A DNA stretch of 16,950 nucleotides from Bacteroidales bacterium. GTDB lineage: Bacteria > Bacteroidota > Bacteroidia > Bacteroidales > Porphyromonadaceae. Under the pieces are notes generated by a model that made no database searches, was not told where the DNA came from, and worked only from the letters and a program-made list of their open reading frames with translations. Position numbers and translations under genes: made by a program. Location of the stretch: positions 1 through 16,950 of the forward strand of contig SFHG01000034.1 in NCBI GenBank assembly GCA_004555765.1, read 5' to 3'. Positions 6,627-14,960 of this stretch are shown piece after piece; the stretch's first letter is position 1, and each line of letters starts with the position of its first letter.

Positions 6627-7625
6627 ATGGATAAGACACATGTCGCGATAACCGCTCTGGGAGGATTTGTCCCCGAGACCGTATTCACGAACGACGACAT
6701 CGCAAAAATGGTCGACACTTCGGACGAGTGGATCACCACCCGCGTAGGCATCAAAGAACGACGTATACTCGGGGACGAAGGAAAAGGATCTTCGTACCTC
6801 GGTATTCGGGCGGTCAAGAACCTCTTTGAGACACACCCCGAGGTAAAGCCCGAAGACATTGACTTGGTACTCGCCTCCACGAATACTCCGGACTATCCTT
6901 TCCCCTCCACTGCTTCCCTCATTGCAGATGGCGTAGGCATACCAAAAGGTGTTCCCTGCTTCGACTTTGAAGCGGGTTGCACGGGATTCATCTTCGGGCT
7001 TCAAATCGTGCGCGGCTTCGTAGAGAGCGGGCTCTACAAAAAGGTACTGCTCGTCGCCGCCGAGGACATGAGCGCCATCGTGGATCCGGAGGATCGTGCC
7101 ACTTTGCCCCTCTTCGGCGACGGCGCGGCATGTGCCATTCTCGAACCTTCGACTGAAGGGGTCGGTGTACAAGACATCATCATCGGTAACGACAACGAAG
7201 AAGCTGCCATTCACCTCGTACTCAAAGCCGGCGGATCGGCGAACCCCGCAAGTCACGAGACCGTAGACCGCAGAGAGCATTTCGTATATCAGGAGGGTCA
7301 GTATGTCTTTAAGAACGCCGTGACCTATATGGGGGACGTCACCGAGCAGATTTTGTCCCAAAACGGACTTACCCAGGAAGACATAGCCTGGGTAGTGCCG
7401 CACCAGGCCAACCTCCGCATCATCAAGGCTACAGCCCAAAGAATCAATCTGAGTATGGATAAAGTGCTCATCAATATCGAACACTTCGGCAACACCAGTT
7501 CTGCCTCCATCCCGCTCTGTCTCTGGCAAAACGAAGCCCGACTCAAAAAAGGTGATGTGCTCATACTCACAGCCTTCGGTGCCGGATACACATACGGTAG
7601 CGCATACCTGAAGTGGGCATATTAA
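6627..7625 (+). CDS. fabH: 3-oxoacyl-[ACP] synthase III (FabH)
   Basis: FabH (332 residues) condenses an acyl-CoA primer with malonyl-ACP to start type II fatty-acid synthesis in the cytoplasm. The catalytic triad is present: C118 in FEAGCTGF, H259 in VVPHQANLR, and N289 in HFGNTSSAS. The N-terminal SDEWITTRVGIKERRI (residues 32-47) and C-terminal FGAGYTYGSAYLKW blocks are typical. The start at 6627 is chosen from the SD spacing. It is the first gene of a tight operon: era follows 17 bp later. In Bacteroidetes FabH often takes branched primers, which would fit iso-fatty acids, but primer choice is not visible. In many relatives, as I recall, rpmF (ribosomal protein L32) and a DUF177 gene precede fabH; neither is here. 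Confidence 0.97.
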   Translation: MDKTHVAITALGGFVPETVFTNDDIAKMVDTSDEWITTRVGIKERRILGDEGKGSSYLGIRAVKNLFETHPEVKPEDIDLVLASTNTPDYPFPSTASLIADGVGIPKGVPCFDFEAGCTGFIFGLQIVRGFVESGLYKKVLLVAAEDMSAIVDPEDRATLPLFGDGAACAILEPSTEGVGVQDIIIGNDNEEAAIHLVLKAGGSANPASHETVDRREHFVYQEGQYVFKNAVTYMGDVTEQILSQNGLTQEDIAWVVPHQANLRIIKATAQRINLSMDKVLINIEHFGNTSSASIPLCLWQNEARLKKGDVLILTAFGAGYTYGSAYLKWAY

Positions 7626-7642
7626 ACCTTTGCTCCGAAAAT

Positions 7643-8548
7643 ATGTCAAACGATACCTCCAAGGCTTTTAAGAGCGGATTCGTCAACATAGTGGGTAACC
7701 CGAATGTCGGAAAATCCACACTTATGAATAAGCTCGTCGGCGACAAGGTAAGCATCATCACCAATAAGAGTCAGACGACACGTCACCGCATCATCGGCAT
7801 CGTCAACACCCCGGAGATGCAGATTGTCTACAGCGATACCCCCGGCGTACTCAAACCATCCTACAAGATGCAGGAGGAGATGCTCGGGTTCTCCAAGAGT
7901 GCCCTCTCAGACGCGGATGTGCTTCTATATGTCACCGACACCGTGGAGGATGGCATGAAAAATGCTCCTTTTGTGGAAGCCGTGCAGCGAAGCGAGGCTC
8001 CGCTCCTCGTCCTCATCAATAAGGCGGATCTCGGTACGCCCGAAACACTCTCGGATTTGGTATCGAAGTGGCAGAAGATTTTCCCGAAGGCCATCGAAGT
8101 GCTTCCCATCGCCGCCGAGCATAACGCCGGCATCACCTACATCAAAGAGCGGGTCGAAGCCCTTTTACCAGAGAACCCACCCTACTTCGATCAGGATGCC
8201 TTCACGGATCGTCCCGCACGCTTCTTCGTGAACGAAATTATTCGCGAGAAGATTTTCCTCTACTACCAGCAGGAAGTCCCCTACTCCACCGAGGTCGAGG
8301 TAGAGGAGTTTCACGAGGGGGAGAGCCTGATCAAGATACGCGCCATCATCTTCGTAGAGCGTGAGAGCCAAAAAGGCATCATCATAGGCAAACGCGGTGC
8401 AGCTCTAAAGAAAGTGGGAATGATGGCTCGCAGGGATCTTGAGAAATTCTTCGAGAAGAAAATCTTCCTCGAGCTCATCGTCCGGGTCGAAAAAGATTGG
8501 CGTAACAGAGAAAGCGCCCTGGAGCACTTCGGATACAAGATAGACTAA
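7643..8548 (+). CDS. era: GTPase Era
   Basis: Era (301 residues) is an essential GTPase that binds the 3' end of 16S rRNA and checks maturation of the 30S subunit. The GTPase domain shows the P-loop GNPNVGKS (residues 18-25), a TT-containing switch I around 45-46, DTPG (65-68) and NKAD (126-129). The C-terminal KH domain shows GIIIGKRGAALKKVG (245-259), which holds the RNA. The start is the ATG at 7643; ten further upstream codons overlap the end of fabH and carry no homology. It sits 17 bp after fabH and 15 bp before der, the same pairing of GTPases seen in other Bacteroidetes. Confidence 0.97.
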   Translation: MSNDTSKAFKSGFVNIVGNPNVGKSTLMNKLVGDKVSIITNKSQTTRHRIIGIVNTPEMQIVYSDTPGVLKPSYKMQEEMLGFSKSALSDADVLLYVTDTVEDGMKNAPFVEAVQRSEAPLLVLINKADLGTPETLSDLVSKWQKIFPKAIEVLPIAAEHNAGITYIKERVEALLPENPPYFDQDAFTDRPARFFVNEIIREKIFLYYQQEVPYSTEVEVEEFHEGESLIKIRAIIFVERESQKGIIIGKRGAALKKVGMMARRDLEKFFEKKIFLELIVRVEKDWRNRESALEHFGYKID

Positions 8549-8563
8549 TAAAGACAAACCATA

Positions 8564-9886
8564 ATGGCAAAAAACAGACTGGTCGCCATAGTAGGGCAGC
8601 CGAACGTCGGCAAGAGTACCCTTTTCAATCGGCTCACAGAGACGCGCGACGCCATAGTAACCGACACTCCAGGCACCACGCGAGACAGACAATACGGACA
8701 GAGTTCTTGGAACGGCTCGACCTTCTCTATCGTCGACACAGGCGGGTGGGTAGAGTTCAGCGAGGATGCTTTTGAGCCGGAAATCAATAAGCAGGTTCAA
8801 ATCGCCATCGAAGAAGCGGATCTCATCCTCTTCGTTGTGGACACCCAGATGGGGCTCACCGACCTTGACGAAGAGGTCGCACTACTACTGAGGCGCTCGA
8901 AAAAGCCGGTTCTGCTTGTCGCCAATAAGAGCGACAATTTCGAGATGGATGCCTACGCGGCAGAGTTTTACAAACTTGGTCTCGGAGATCCTTATACCAT
9001 AAGCGCACTCAGTGGGAGCGGGACGGGAGACCTGCTTGATCAGGTGGTCAAAGAACTGCCTGAGCAGCTCCCGGACGATGAAACGGATCCGGAGATACCG
9101 CGCATCGCGGTAGTGGGTCGACCGAACGCCGGCAAATCCTCCCTCCTAAATGCCTTTCTCGGAGAAGAGCGCCACATCGTGACCGACGTGGCCGGTACCA
9201 CCCGCGACTCCATCTACACGCGGTACAACAAGTTTGGCAAAGAGTTCCTGCTCGTAGATACAGCCGGCATCCGCAGGAAAGGCAAGGTCAACGAAGATCT
9301 CGAGTATTACTCTGTCTTACGCAGCATCAGAGCGATAGAGAATTGCGACATCTGTGTGCTTATGATTGATGCGACGAGGGGCATCGAGAGCCAAGAGCAG
9401 AACATCTTCAACATCATCCAGAAGAACAAAAAAGGTCTCATCGTCTGCGTGAATAAGTGGGATCTTATAGAAGAGAAGAGCAATGCCGTCATGGAGGGAT
9501 ACAAAGAGGCCATCTACGGACGCTTTGCCCCATTTGTCGATTTCCCCATCATCTTCATCTCTGCCACCGAGAAGCAGAGGATCATGAAAGTGCTCGACTT
9601 TGCAAAAGAGATCTTCGACAAACGCAAAAAGCGCATACCCACAGCTCAGCTCAATAGTACCCTCCTTCCCATCATCAGCCAGACACCGCCTCCCGCCATC
9701 AAGGGCAAATATATTAAGATCAAGTACATCACGATGCTCCCCAAAGTACAGGTGCCGAGCTTCGTATTCTTCGCCAATCTGCCTCAGTGGGTAAAGGAGC
9801 CGTACAAACGGTTTCTGGAGAATCAGATCCGGGAAAAGTGGGACTTTTCGGGGACACCCATCAACATCTTTATACGCGAAAAGTAA
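8564..9886 (+). CDS. der: Ribosome-assembly GTPase Der (EngA)
   Basis: Der has two tandem GTPase domains and works in late 50S assembly. Domain 1 has GQPNVGKS (residues 11-18), DTGG (58-61) and NKSD (121-124); domain 2 has GRPNAGKS (185-192), DTAG (232-235) and NKWD (297-300). The acidic linker (about 165-178) and the C-terminal KH-like domain (about 355-440) complete the usual layout, and 440 residues is normal length. The start MAKNRLVAIVG is well supported by homology. The next gene, a TetR regulator, begins only 3 bp after the stop, so these are almost certainly cotranscribed. Confidence 0.97.
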   Translation: MAKNRLVAIVGQPNVGKSTLFNRLTETRDAIVTDTPGTTRDRQYGQSSWNGSTFSIVDTGGWVEFSEDAFEPEINKQVQIAIEEADLILFVVDTQMGLTDLDEEVALLLRRSKKPVLLVANKSDNFEMDAYAAEFYKLGLGDPYTISALSGSGTGDLLDQVVKELPEQLPDDETDPEIPRIAVVGRPNAGKSSLLNAFLGEERHIVTDVAGTTRDSIYTRYNKFGKEFLLVDTAGIRRKGKVNEDLEYYSVLRSIRAIENCDICVLMIDATRGIESQEQNIFNIIQKNKKGLIVCVNKWDLIEEKSNAVMEGYKEAIYGRFAPFVDFPIIFISATEKQRIMKVLDFAKEIFDKRKKRIPTAQLNSTLLPIISQTPPPAIKGKYIKIKYITMLPKVQVPSFVFFANLPQWVKEPYKRFLENQIREKWDFSGTPINIFIREK

Positions 9887-9889
9887 CGA

Positions 9890-10486
9890 ATGGGCAAATC
9901 CACACTTCGGGAACAAACTCGCGAGCTTTTTATATCCTCTGCCAGAGAACTCTTCGCAGAAGAAGGCTACCAAGCCGTGACCATGAACCGGATCGCCAGG
10001 CGCTCCGGGAAGAGCAGGCGTACCCTCTACACCTACTTCAGTGCCAAGGAGGAGGTTTATATGGAGGTCATCCAGCAGGAGTTTCAGCATCTCTACAATG
10101 AGCTCGAGGCATTCGTTGGTCGAAAAATGGATCCGATGGAGAAGATCCTCCAATATGCGGCAAGACACGAAGTGGCAGTAAGCAAAATCGTCAAGTGGAA
10201 TGGTTCCTTGGAAGCCGAGTTTTTCAAGGATTACGCCAATGTGGAGCGTGCCAGGATCCGCTTTGACATTCTCGAGCGTCAGCTCATTGCGACCATACTG
10301 GAGGAGGGAATCAGAGAGGGCGCTTTCAAAAAATTGAACCTCAAGCGTACAGTCTATCTCCTTCATGCCTGTATGAAAGGGCTCGAGATACCGTTTATAC
10401 GCGGTCAGTTCGGAAGGAAAGACGATGCCGTACAGGAAACCTATAACATCGTAAGAATACTTTTAGAAGAAGGATTAAAGAAATGA
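9890..10486 (+). CDS. TetR/AcrR-family transcriptional regulator
   Basis: This 198-residue protein has the N-terminal TetR helix-turn-helix (residues 10-58): ARELFAEEGYQAVTMNRIA, then RRSGKSRRTLYTYFSAKEEVY, with the recognition helix around SRRTLYTYF. The C-terminal helical domain would bind a small ligand and dimerise; it is not assignable to a ligand class by sequence alone. It starts 3 bp after der and its TGA overlaps the fabG ATG by 4 bp (ATGA), so translation of the two is probably coupled. Being fused in this way to fabG and cotranscribed with fabH, it is a good candidate for a local regulator of fatty-acid synthesis, comparable in role to FabR or FapR, though that role is inference. 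Confidence 0.9.
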   Translation: MGKSTLREQTRELFISSARELFAEEGYQAVTMNRIARRSGKSRRTLYTYFSAKEEVYMEVIQQEFQHLYNELEAFVGRKMDPMEKILQYAARHEVAVSKIVKWNGSLEAEFFKDYANVERARIRFDILERQLIATILEEGIREGAFKKLNLKRTVYLLHACMKGLEIPFIRGQFGRKDDAVQETYNIVRILLEEGLKK

Positions 10487-11226
10487 ATTTGCAAGGCAAA
10501 ACAGCTGTCGTCACAGGCGGCACCAGAGGAATCGGCAAAGCCATCACGCTCGAACTCGTCCGCAGGGGCGCCACTGTAGCTTTTACGGGGCGTTCGATCG
10601 GCACAAATAGCGAAAATGTCGAGAGAGCAGCCCGGGAAATAGGCGGCACAGCCAAAGGCTATGCATTTGACGCCGGAGACACGGAAGCCGCGGCCAAGTT
10701 CGTGGGCGAAGTCCTCAATGATTTCGGGAAAATAGACATCCTCATCAATAACGCAGGCATCACAAAGGACAACCTCCTGATGCGTATGACCGAGGAAGAT
10801 TGGGACGCTGTACTGCGCACCAATCTCAAGAGTGTCTTTAACCTCACGAAAGCCGTTGTCACGCCTATGATGAAAGCCCGTTCCGGTGCCATTGTCAATA
10901 TCGCTTCTGTCGTCGGTGTGCACGGCAACGCGGGACAGGCCAATTATGCGGCCTCAAAGGCCGGGATAATCGGATTCAGCAAATCCGTGGCGCGCGAACT
11001 CGGATCACGCAACATCCGCGTCAATGTCATCGCGCCCGGATTTGTCGAAACGGATATGACTGCCGTTTTGTCCGAAAAGGTGCAGGCAGAGTATGAAAAA
11101 GGAATCCCGCTCAAGCGCTTTGCCAAACCCGAGGACATTGCCAATGCCGTCCTCTTTCTTGCCTCCGATGACGCCGCCTACATCACGGGGCAGGTTCTCG
11201 AAGTAAGTGGCGGACTTTTTATGTAA
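10483..11226 (+). CDS. fabG: 3-oxoacyl-[ACP] reductase (FabG)
   Basis: FabG (247 residues) is the NADPH-dependent short-chain dehydrogenase that reduces 3-oxoacyl-ACP in each elongation round. Visible features are the cofactor loop TGGTRGIG (residues 11-18), NNAG (89-92), and the catalytic tetrad N114, S142, Y155 and K159 (ANYAASKAG). The C-terminal block ITGQVLEVSGGLFM matches the family end. Length is as expected. Translation is likely coupled to the overlapping tetR. It is the last gene of the fabH operon, followed by a strong terminator at 11288. Other SDRs share the fold, but the fit to FabG and the operon with fabH make this assignment firm. Confidence 0.95.
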   Translation: MNLQGKTAVVTGGTRGIGKAITLELVRRGATVAFTGRSIGTNSENVERAAREIGGTAKGYAFDAGDTEAAAKFVGEVLNDFGKIDILINNAGITKDNLLMRMTEEDWDAVLRTNLKSVFNLTKAVVTPMMKARSGAIVNIASVVGVHGNAGQANYAASKAGIIGFSKSVARELGSRNIRVNVIAPGFVETDMTAVLSEKVQAEYEKGIPLKRFAKPEDIANAVLFLASDDAAYITGQVLEVSGGLFM

Positions 11227-11249
11227 TTGAGGCACGAATAAATTTTGCA

Positions 11250-11325
11250 CGTACCAAAGAGACCCAAAGGTACAGACACAGAAAAGGAAAAGGTACAGAC
11301 CGGGACTTCCTTCCCGGTACGTACC
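11250..11325 (+). repeat. 76-bp GTACC hairpin element, copy 2
   Basis: This element has the same length, first bases (CGTACCAA) and last bases (CGGTACGTACC) as the one at 4169-4244, and the same 3' fold: GGTAC (11292-11296), CCGGGA (11300-11305), a 6-nt loop, TCCCGG (11312-11317), GTACC (11321-11325). The inner stem differs from copy 1 by a paired change. The middle of the two copies has diverged. An additional GGTAC (11268-11272) can pair with the first GTACC. Confidence 0.5.
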
Positions 11326-11331
11326 TTTTTT
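11288..11331 (+). terminator. Intrinsic terminator of the fabH-era-der-tetR-fabG operon
   Basis: AAAAGGTAC (11288-11296) pairs with GTACCTTTT (11321-11329) and CCGGGA with TCCCGG inside it, across a 3x3 internal loop and a CTTCCT apical loop. A run of T continues to 11331. It forms the 3' half of the second 76-bp repeat. Confidence 0.85.
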
Positions 11332-11379
11332 GCTTTGCTCTCCCCGGCCTCCAGACAAACAATTACCCTCCCCCACTAT

Positions 11380-12066
11380 ATGGAAATCCTATACGAAGAC
11401 AATCACCTGATTATCGTCAATAAATCTCCTGGAGAAATCGTCCAAGGCGACAAGACGGGAGATATCCCGCTGAGTGACCTCGTCAGAAGGTATCTCAAAG
11501 AGAAGTACCAAAAGCCCGGAAATGTATTCGTCGGAGTCGTGCATCGCCTCGACCGCCCCGTCTCCGGTGTGGTACTCTTCGCCAAGACAAGTAAAGCACT
11601 CGGCAGAATGAATGCCCTTTTCGCGGAAAAAAAGGCAGTGACCAAGAAGTATTGGGCTATCGTAGAGCGGGCACCCTCCCAAGCGGAAGGGACACTCACC
11701 CATTGGCTGAGGAAAGACGAAGCTCGGAATAAGTCTTTCGTCACCACTCCCGGAGCCAAAAACGCAAAAGAATCCATACTGGAATACCGTACCCTCTATG
11801 TCGGAGACCATTTCTCCCTCCTGGAAATAACGCTCCTCACCGGACGACACCACCAGATCCGGGCCCAGCTCTCAGCGATGGGGTGCCCTATCAAAGGCGA
11901 CCTCAAGTACGGAGCCAAGAGATCGAACCAAGGGGGCTCCATTTCGCTTCATGCAAGGGAGCTTGCATTTACTCACCCGGTCTCGAAAGAATTTATCCGT
12001 GTGGTCGCGCCATTTCCCGAAGGTAGTGACCAACTTTTTGGTAAATTCGCAAAAGAAATCCGATAA
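11380..12066 (+). CDS. RluA-family RNA pseudouridine synthase
   Basis: This 228-residue protein would convert specific uridines in rRNA or tRNA to pseudouridine. The RluA-family catalytic motif is VVHRLDRPVSGVVLF (residues 53-67) with the catalytic aspartate D58. The later motifs LLTGRHHQIRAQLSAMGCPIKGDLKYG and SLHARELAFTHP are also typical. The N-terminal S4 RNA-binding domain of RluC/RluD is absent, which is normal for this short subgroup. The start MEILYEDNHLIIVNKSPG is chosen by homology; the open frame extends 45 codons upstream through the operon terminator, which cannot be coding. It opens a plus-strand cluster with the metallophosphoesterase 20 bp downstream. No consensus promoter was found between the terminator and this gene. 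The target base is unknown. Confidence 0.92.
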   Translation: MEILYEDNHLIIVNKSPGEIVQGDKTGDIPLSDLVRRYLKEKYQKPGNVFVGVVHRLDRPVSGVVLFAKTSKALGRMNALFAEKKAVTKKYWAIVERAPSQAEGTLTHWLRKDEARNKSFVTTPGAKNAKESILEYRTLYVGDHFSLLEITLLTGRHHQIRAQLSAMGCPIKGDLKYGAKRSNQGGSISLHARELAFTHPVSKEFIRVVAPFPEGSDQLFGKFAKEIR

Positions 12067-12086
12067 TCCCCCAATCAATCTTCGTT

Positions 12087-13400
12087 ATGAGTGTCCGTAT
12101 TGCCAAAATAGCCATCGCATCCGACTTGCACCTGATGGCACCGGAGCTTTTGGAAAAAGAGGGAAGCGCGTTCGACAAAGCGCTTCTGAGTGACCGCAAA
12201 CTCCTCGTCGAGAGTCCCGAAATTATTTCCAAGCTTTTTAACGACATCATCAGTGACAAGCCCGATATCTTGCTCCTTACGGGGGATCTGTCCAAAGATG
12301 GCGAGCGCGCAAGTCACGAATTGCTCCGAAGGATGCTCACCAAAGTCTCCGACGCGGGAATTCATACGTTCGTCATCCCCGGCAATCACGACATCAATAA
12401 TCCGCTTGCCGCCATATACAACGGCGAAGAGCACCGCAAAGCCGATCATATTACTCCGGAAGACTTTGCAGAGATATACAGAGACTACGGCTACGATGTC
12501 ACCAAGGGCGACATCATCGAGAGAGGTCCACGCCTCTCTTATCTCGCCGAGCCGGTGGAGGGGCTGTGGATTATCGCGATAGACAGCAATATCTATGAGG
12601 AAAACTTTGAGGACCACTATCCCAATACCAACGGCAGCCTCTCGAATGAAGACCACGAGTGGATCAAGGATGTCGGCAGGAGAGCCGCAGAGCGGGGAAA
12701 AATCCTCCTCGGAATGATTCACCACGGCGTACTCGAACACTTCCCGCTTCAGAGCGTCATCGCGGGCGAGTATCTCTTGAAAAATTGGCTCAGAGACTCC
12801 GAGAAGATTGCGGATGCCGGCATAAGAGTCGTTTTCACAGGGCACTTCCATGCTCAGGATGCGGTTATGAGACGGTTCAGGGGCGGTTACCTTTATGACG
12901 TGGAGACAGGATCCCCCGTGACTTACCCCTGTCCTTACCGCATCGTCAAAGTGTACGAAGATCGCCTTGAAGTCAAGACGAACTACATCAAGCTCAAAAA
13001 CGAGACGACAGGAGGACTTAAGCTCAAAGAGTATGCGTACAATAATCTTCAAGCCGGGATGCCCGGGATGATCGCCTTCGTCATAGAGTACATACGGCGT
13101 CATTACCCCGGCAAGGTGACCGATCACCAAGCCGAGATGATTCTGAATGCGTACCCGGCATTTGAGGATCTCATCATGGCAATCTACACCGGGCACTTGC
13201 TCGGAGACGAGAAGGGACTTGAGTACAACCCCGACCCGGAGGATGCACTCATCCACCCCAAACCGGGAGACAAACTCTCTCAGCTACGGAAGTTTATGCA
13301 GGGAATCTATCCTCAGTATGATCGGATTTTCGCCGTCATCGAGAATTGTCTCTACGACACCTCAGTCCCCGACAATCAGCTCACTATCCCCCTTCTCTAA
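12087..13400 (+). CDS. Calcineurin-like metallophosphoesterase
   Basis: This 437-residue protein has a complete set of calcineurin-like metal ligands: D13 and H15 (SDLHL), D67 (TGDLSKDG), N100, H101 and D102 (GNHD), H212 and H213 (MIHHG), H253 and H255 (GHFHAQD). It belongs to the group of COG1409 phosphohydrolases that includes CpdA and other phosphodiesterases. The C-terminal 150 or so residues after the catalytic domain are helical and not recognised. No signal peptide is visible, so it is probably cytoplasmic. It lies 20 bp after the pseudouridine synthase and 6 bp before a GT2 glycosyltransferase. Substrate could be a cyclic nucleotide, a nucleotide-sugar or a phospholipid; the sequence does not decide. 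Confidence 0.9.
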   Translation: MSVRIAKIAIASDLHLMAPELLEKEGSAFDKALLSDRKLLVESPEIISKLFNDIISDKPDILLLTGDLSKDGERASHELLRRMLTKVSDAGIHTFVIPGNHDINNPLAAIYNGEEHRKADHITPEDFAEIYRDYGYDVTKGDIIERGPRLSYLAEPVEGLWIIAIDSNIYEENFEDHYPNTNGSLSNEDHEWIKDVGRRAAERGKILLGMIHHGVLEHFPLQSVIAGEYLLKNWLRDSEKIADAGIRVVFTGHFHAQDAVMRRFRGGYLYDVETGSPVTYPCPYRIVKVYEDRLEVKTNYIKLKNETTGGLKLKEYAYNNLQAGMPGMIAFVIEYIRRHYPGKVTDHQAEMILNAYPAFEDLIMAIYTGHLLGDEKGLEYNPDPEDALIHPKPGDKLSQLRKFMQGIYPQYDRIFAVIENCLYDTSVPDNQLTIPLL

Positions 13401-13406
13401 GCCTCT

Positions 13407-14141
13407 ATGGACAAAGAAATCATCGTAGCCGTTCCTTCCTACAATAACGTCCGGGAGCTTCCCGGAGTATTGGATCGTCTGAGAGTCCAGGGCTACCCTA
13501 TCCTTGTCATCAATGACGGCTCCACAGACGGCACGGGCGAGCTTCTCCGGACCCGTTATCCCGACATAGATGTCGTCACCCACCCCGTCAATATGGGCAA
13601 AGGCGCAGGCATAAGATCTGCTTTCGACAGGGCATACGAGTTGGGATACCGCTATGTCGTCACCATCGATTCCGACGGTCAGCATTACCCCGAAGACCTT
13701 CCCCTGTTTGTCGAAAAAATAGGTCGGTATCCGGATTCGCTTCTGGTCGGCGCTCGGAACCTCAAGGCTGAAAATATGCCTGCCAAAAACACGTTTGCAA
13801 ATAATCTCTCCAACTTCTTCTTTAGGCTCATCTCCGGCCAGAGCTTGGAGGATACCCAGACGGGGTACCGGCTGTATCCGATTAGGAAACTGAGAGACTT
13901 GAAACTGCTGAGCGGCAAGTACGAGTTTGAGATGGAGATCCTCGTCCGTGCCGCTTGGCGACATATCCCACTTCGGAGCGTACCTATCCGGGTGTACTAT
14001 GCACCCGGAGAAGAGCGCATCAGTCATTTCCGTCCTTTTCAAGACTTTATGCGCATCGTTTTGCTTGACTTTGTCCTCCTTCTCATAGCCATTTTTTGGT
14101 TTTACCCTTCCCGGCTGTTAAAGAGCGCTCGGAAAGATTAA
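13407..14141 (+). CDS. Family 2 glycosyltransferase, dolichyl-phosphate-mannose synthase-like
   Basis: The protein (244 residues) has a GT-A fold of family GT2. Visible motifs are AVPSYNN (residues 8-14), VINDGSTDGT (34-43), MGKGAGIRSAF (63-73) and the metal-binding DSD (88-90) in TIDSDGQH. The later segment EDTQTGYRLYP is typical of DPM1-like synthases that load a sugar on a polyprenyl phosphate. A hydrophobic segment near residues 213-233 would anchor the C-terminus to the inner membrane. It begins 6 bp after the metallophosphoesterase, so they are cotranscribed. Donor and acceptor are not known; a role in cell-envelope glycan or lipid modification is the likely one. Confidence 0.9.
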   Translation: MDKEIIVAVPSYNNVRELPGVLDRLRVQGYPILVINDGSTDGTGELLRTRYPDIDVVTHPVNMGKGAGIRSAFDRAYELGYRYVVTIDSDGQHYPEDLPLFVEKIGRYPDSLLVGARNLKAENMPAKNTFANNLSNFFFRLISGQSLEDTQTGYRLYPIRKLRDLKLLSGKYEFEMEILVRAAWRHIPLRSVPIRVYYAPGEERISHFRPFQDFMRIVLLDFVLLLIAIFWFYPSRLLKSARKD

Positions 14142-14159
14142 GGTTTTCAAAGTCTTCCG

Positions 14160-14186
14160 TTTGTCCCGAACTTGTGCGTATATTTG
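14160..14186 (+). promoter_or_regulatory. Bacteroidetes-type promoter for the DUF4294 gene
   Basis: TATATTTG (14179-14186) matches TAnnTTTG exactly. TTTG (14160-14163) lies 15 bp upstream, a little closer than usual for the -33 element. The leader of about 85 nt contains a perfect dyad, CGGAGTA/TACTCCG (14214-14228). Confidence 0.5.
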
Positions 14187-14213
14187 CGTTGGTTTGTTTG
14201 ATTCAGACAAATC

Positions 14214-14228
14214 CGGAGTACTACTCCG
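14214..14228. repeat. Perfect 15-bp dyad in the DUF4294 leader
   Basis: CGGAGTA (14214-14220) and TACTCCG (14222-14228) are perfect inverted copies around one C. It lies about 28 bp downstream of the -7 element and about 50 bp before the TTG start, so it could be an operator or a hairpin in the leader. Confidence 0.4.
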
Positions 14229-14277
14229 CGATATGAAATTATAAAGTACCCGGTGACAAACGAAAGGAATTCGAGAC

Positions 14278-14946
14278 TTGAATACCTCTTCTTCCAAACC
14301 ATACCTCATTGCGCTGCTGCTCCTCTGTGTCGGCATCGGCAGTCTCCCCGCTTTCGGACAGTCTGCCAAGACTGTCTCTCCGACCGGGCATCGAACCTAC
14401 ACGGCAGAGGAGGTCACAAATAACGCCAACGGGGTCTTTGTCCCACTCACCAACGAAGACGGTGTGGTGCTGCCTACGATGGTCTTGCGCAGCATCATCA
14501 TCTATCCCCCGATGTACTTCGCCGATGCCAGGCAGCGCGTCAATTATACCCGGCTTATGCGGGATGTAAAAAGGACGCTTCCCTATGCCAAAATTGTCGC
14601 CAGGACAATGATGGAGACTTACGAGTACATCCAGACCCTACCCACTGAGGAGGAACAAATCAGGCATCTTCGAAAAATGGAAAAGGAGGTCTACAAGCAG
14701 TACTACCCCGAGATGAAAAAGCTCACTCTGAATCAGGGCAAAATCCTCCTCAAGCTCATTATGCGCGAAACAGGAGGCTCCACGAGCTATGACCTCATAG
14801 AATCTTTCCTCGGTAGCTTCACCGCAGGCTTTTGGAATGCCGTGGCGGGACTTTTCGGCACGACGCTCAAGACCACTTGGGATCCATACGGTCAAGATGC
14901 CACCCTTGAGCGGATCTGTGTGGAAGTAGAGCAAGGTATGGTCTAA
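14278..14946 (+). CDS. DUF4294 secreted protein, TTG start
   Basis: The 222-residue product has an N-terminal signal peptide (hydrophobic stretch LIALLLLCVGIGSLPAFG, likely cleavage before Q28) and a DUF4294 domain over roughly residues 60-190, with the typical blocks VNYTRLMRDVKRTLPYAK and LMRETGGSTSYDLIESFLGS. DUF4294 is a Bacteroidetes family of unknown role, periplasmic by its signal. The start is TTG: no ATG lies between the upstream in-frame stop (14254) and the signal peptide, and AAAGGA (14263-14268) stands 9 nt before the TTG. The charged middle (residues 115-150) may form a coiled coil. A C10-peptidase-like frame follows at 14961; whether they act together is open. Confidence 0.85.
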   Translation: MNTSSSKPYLIALLLLCVGIGSLPAFGQSAKTVSPTGHRTYTAEEVTNNANGVFVPLTNEDGVVLPTMVLRSIIIYPPMYFADARQRVNYTRLMRDVKRTLPYAKIVARTMMETYEYIQTLPTEEEQIRHLRKMEKEVYKQYYPEMKKLTLNQGKILLKLIMRETGGSTSYDLIESFLGSFTAGFWNAVAGLFGTTLKTTWDPYGQDATLERICVEVEQGMV

Positions 14947-14960
14947 GAGCTGTCCCGTAA

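Noticed and set aside
6609..7649. A 346-codon open frame on the minus strand
   Set aside because: Antisense shadow of fabH, whose catalytic residues and SD are clear on the plus strand.
9317..10366. A 349-codon open frame on the minus strand
   Set aside because: Antisense to der and the TetR gene, no recognisable protein, no promoter.
12075..13256. A 393-codon open frame on the minus strand
   Set aside because: Antisense to the metallophosphoesterase, which has a complete set of metal ligands.
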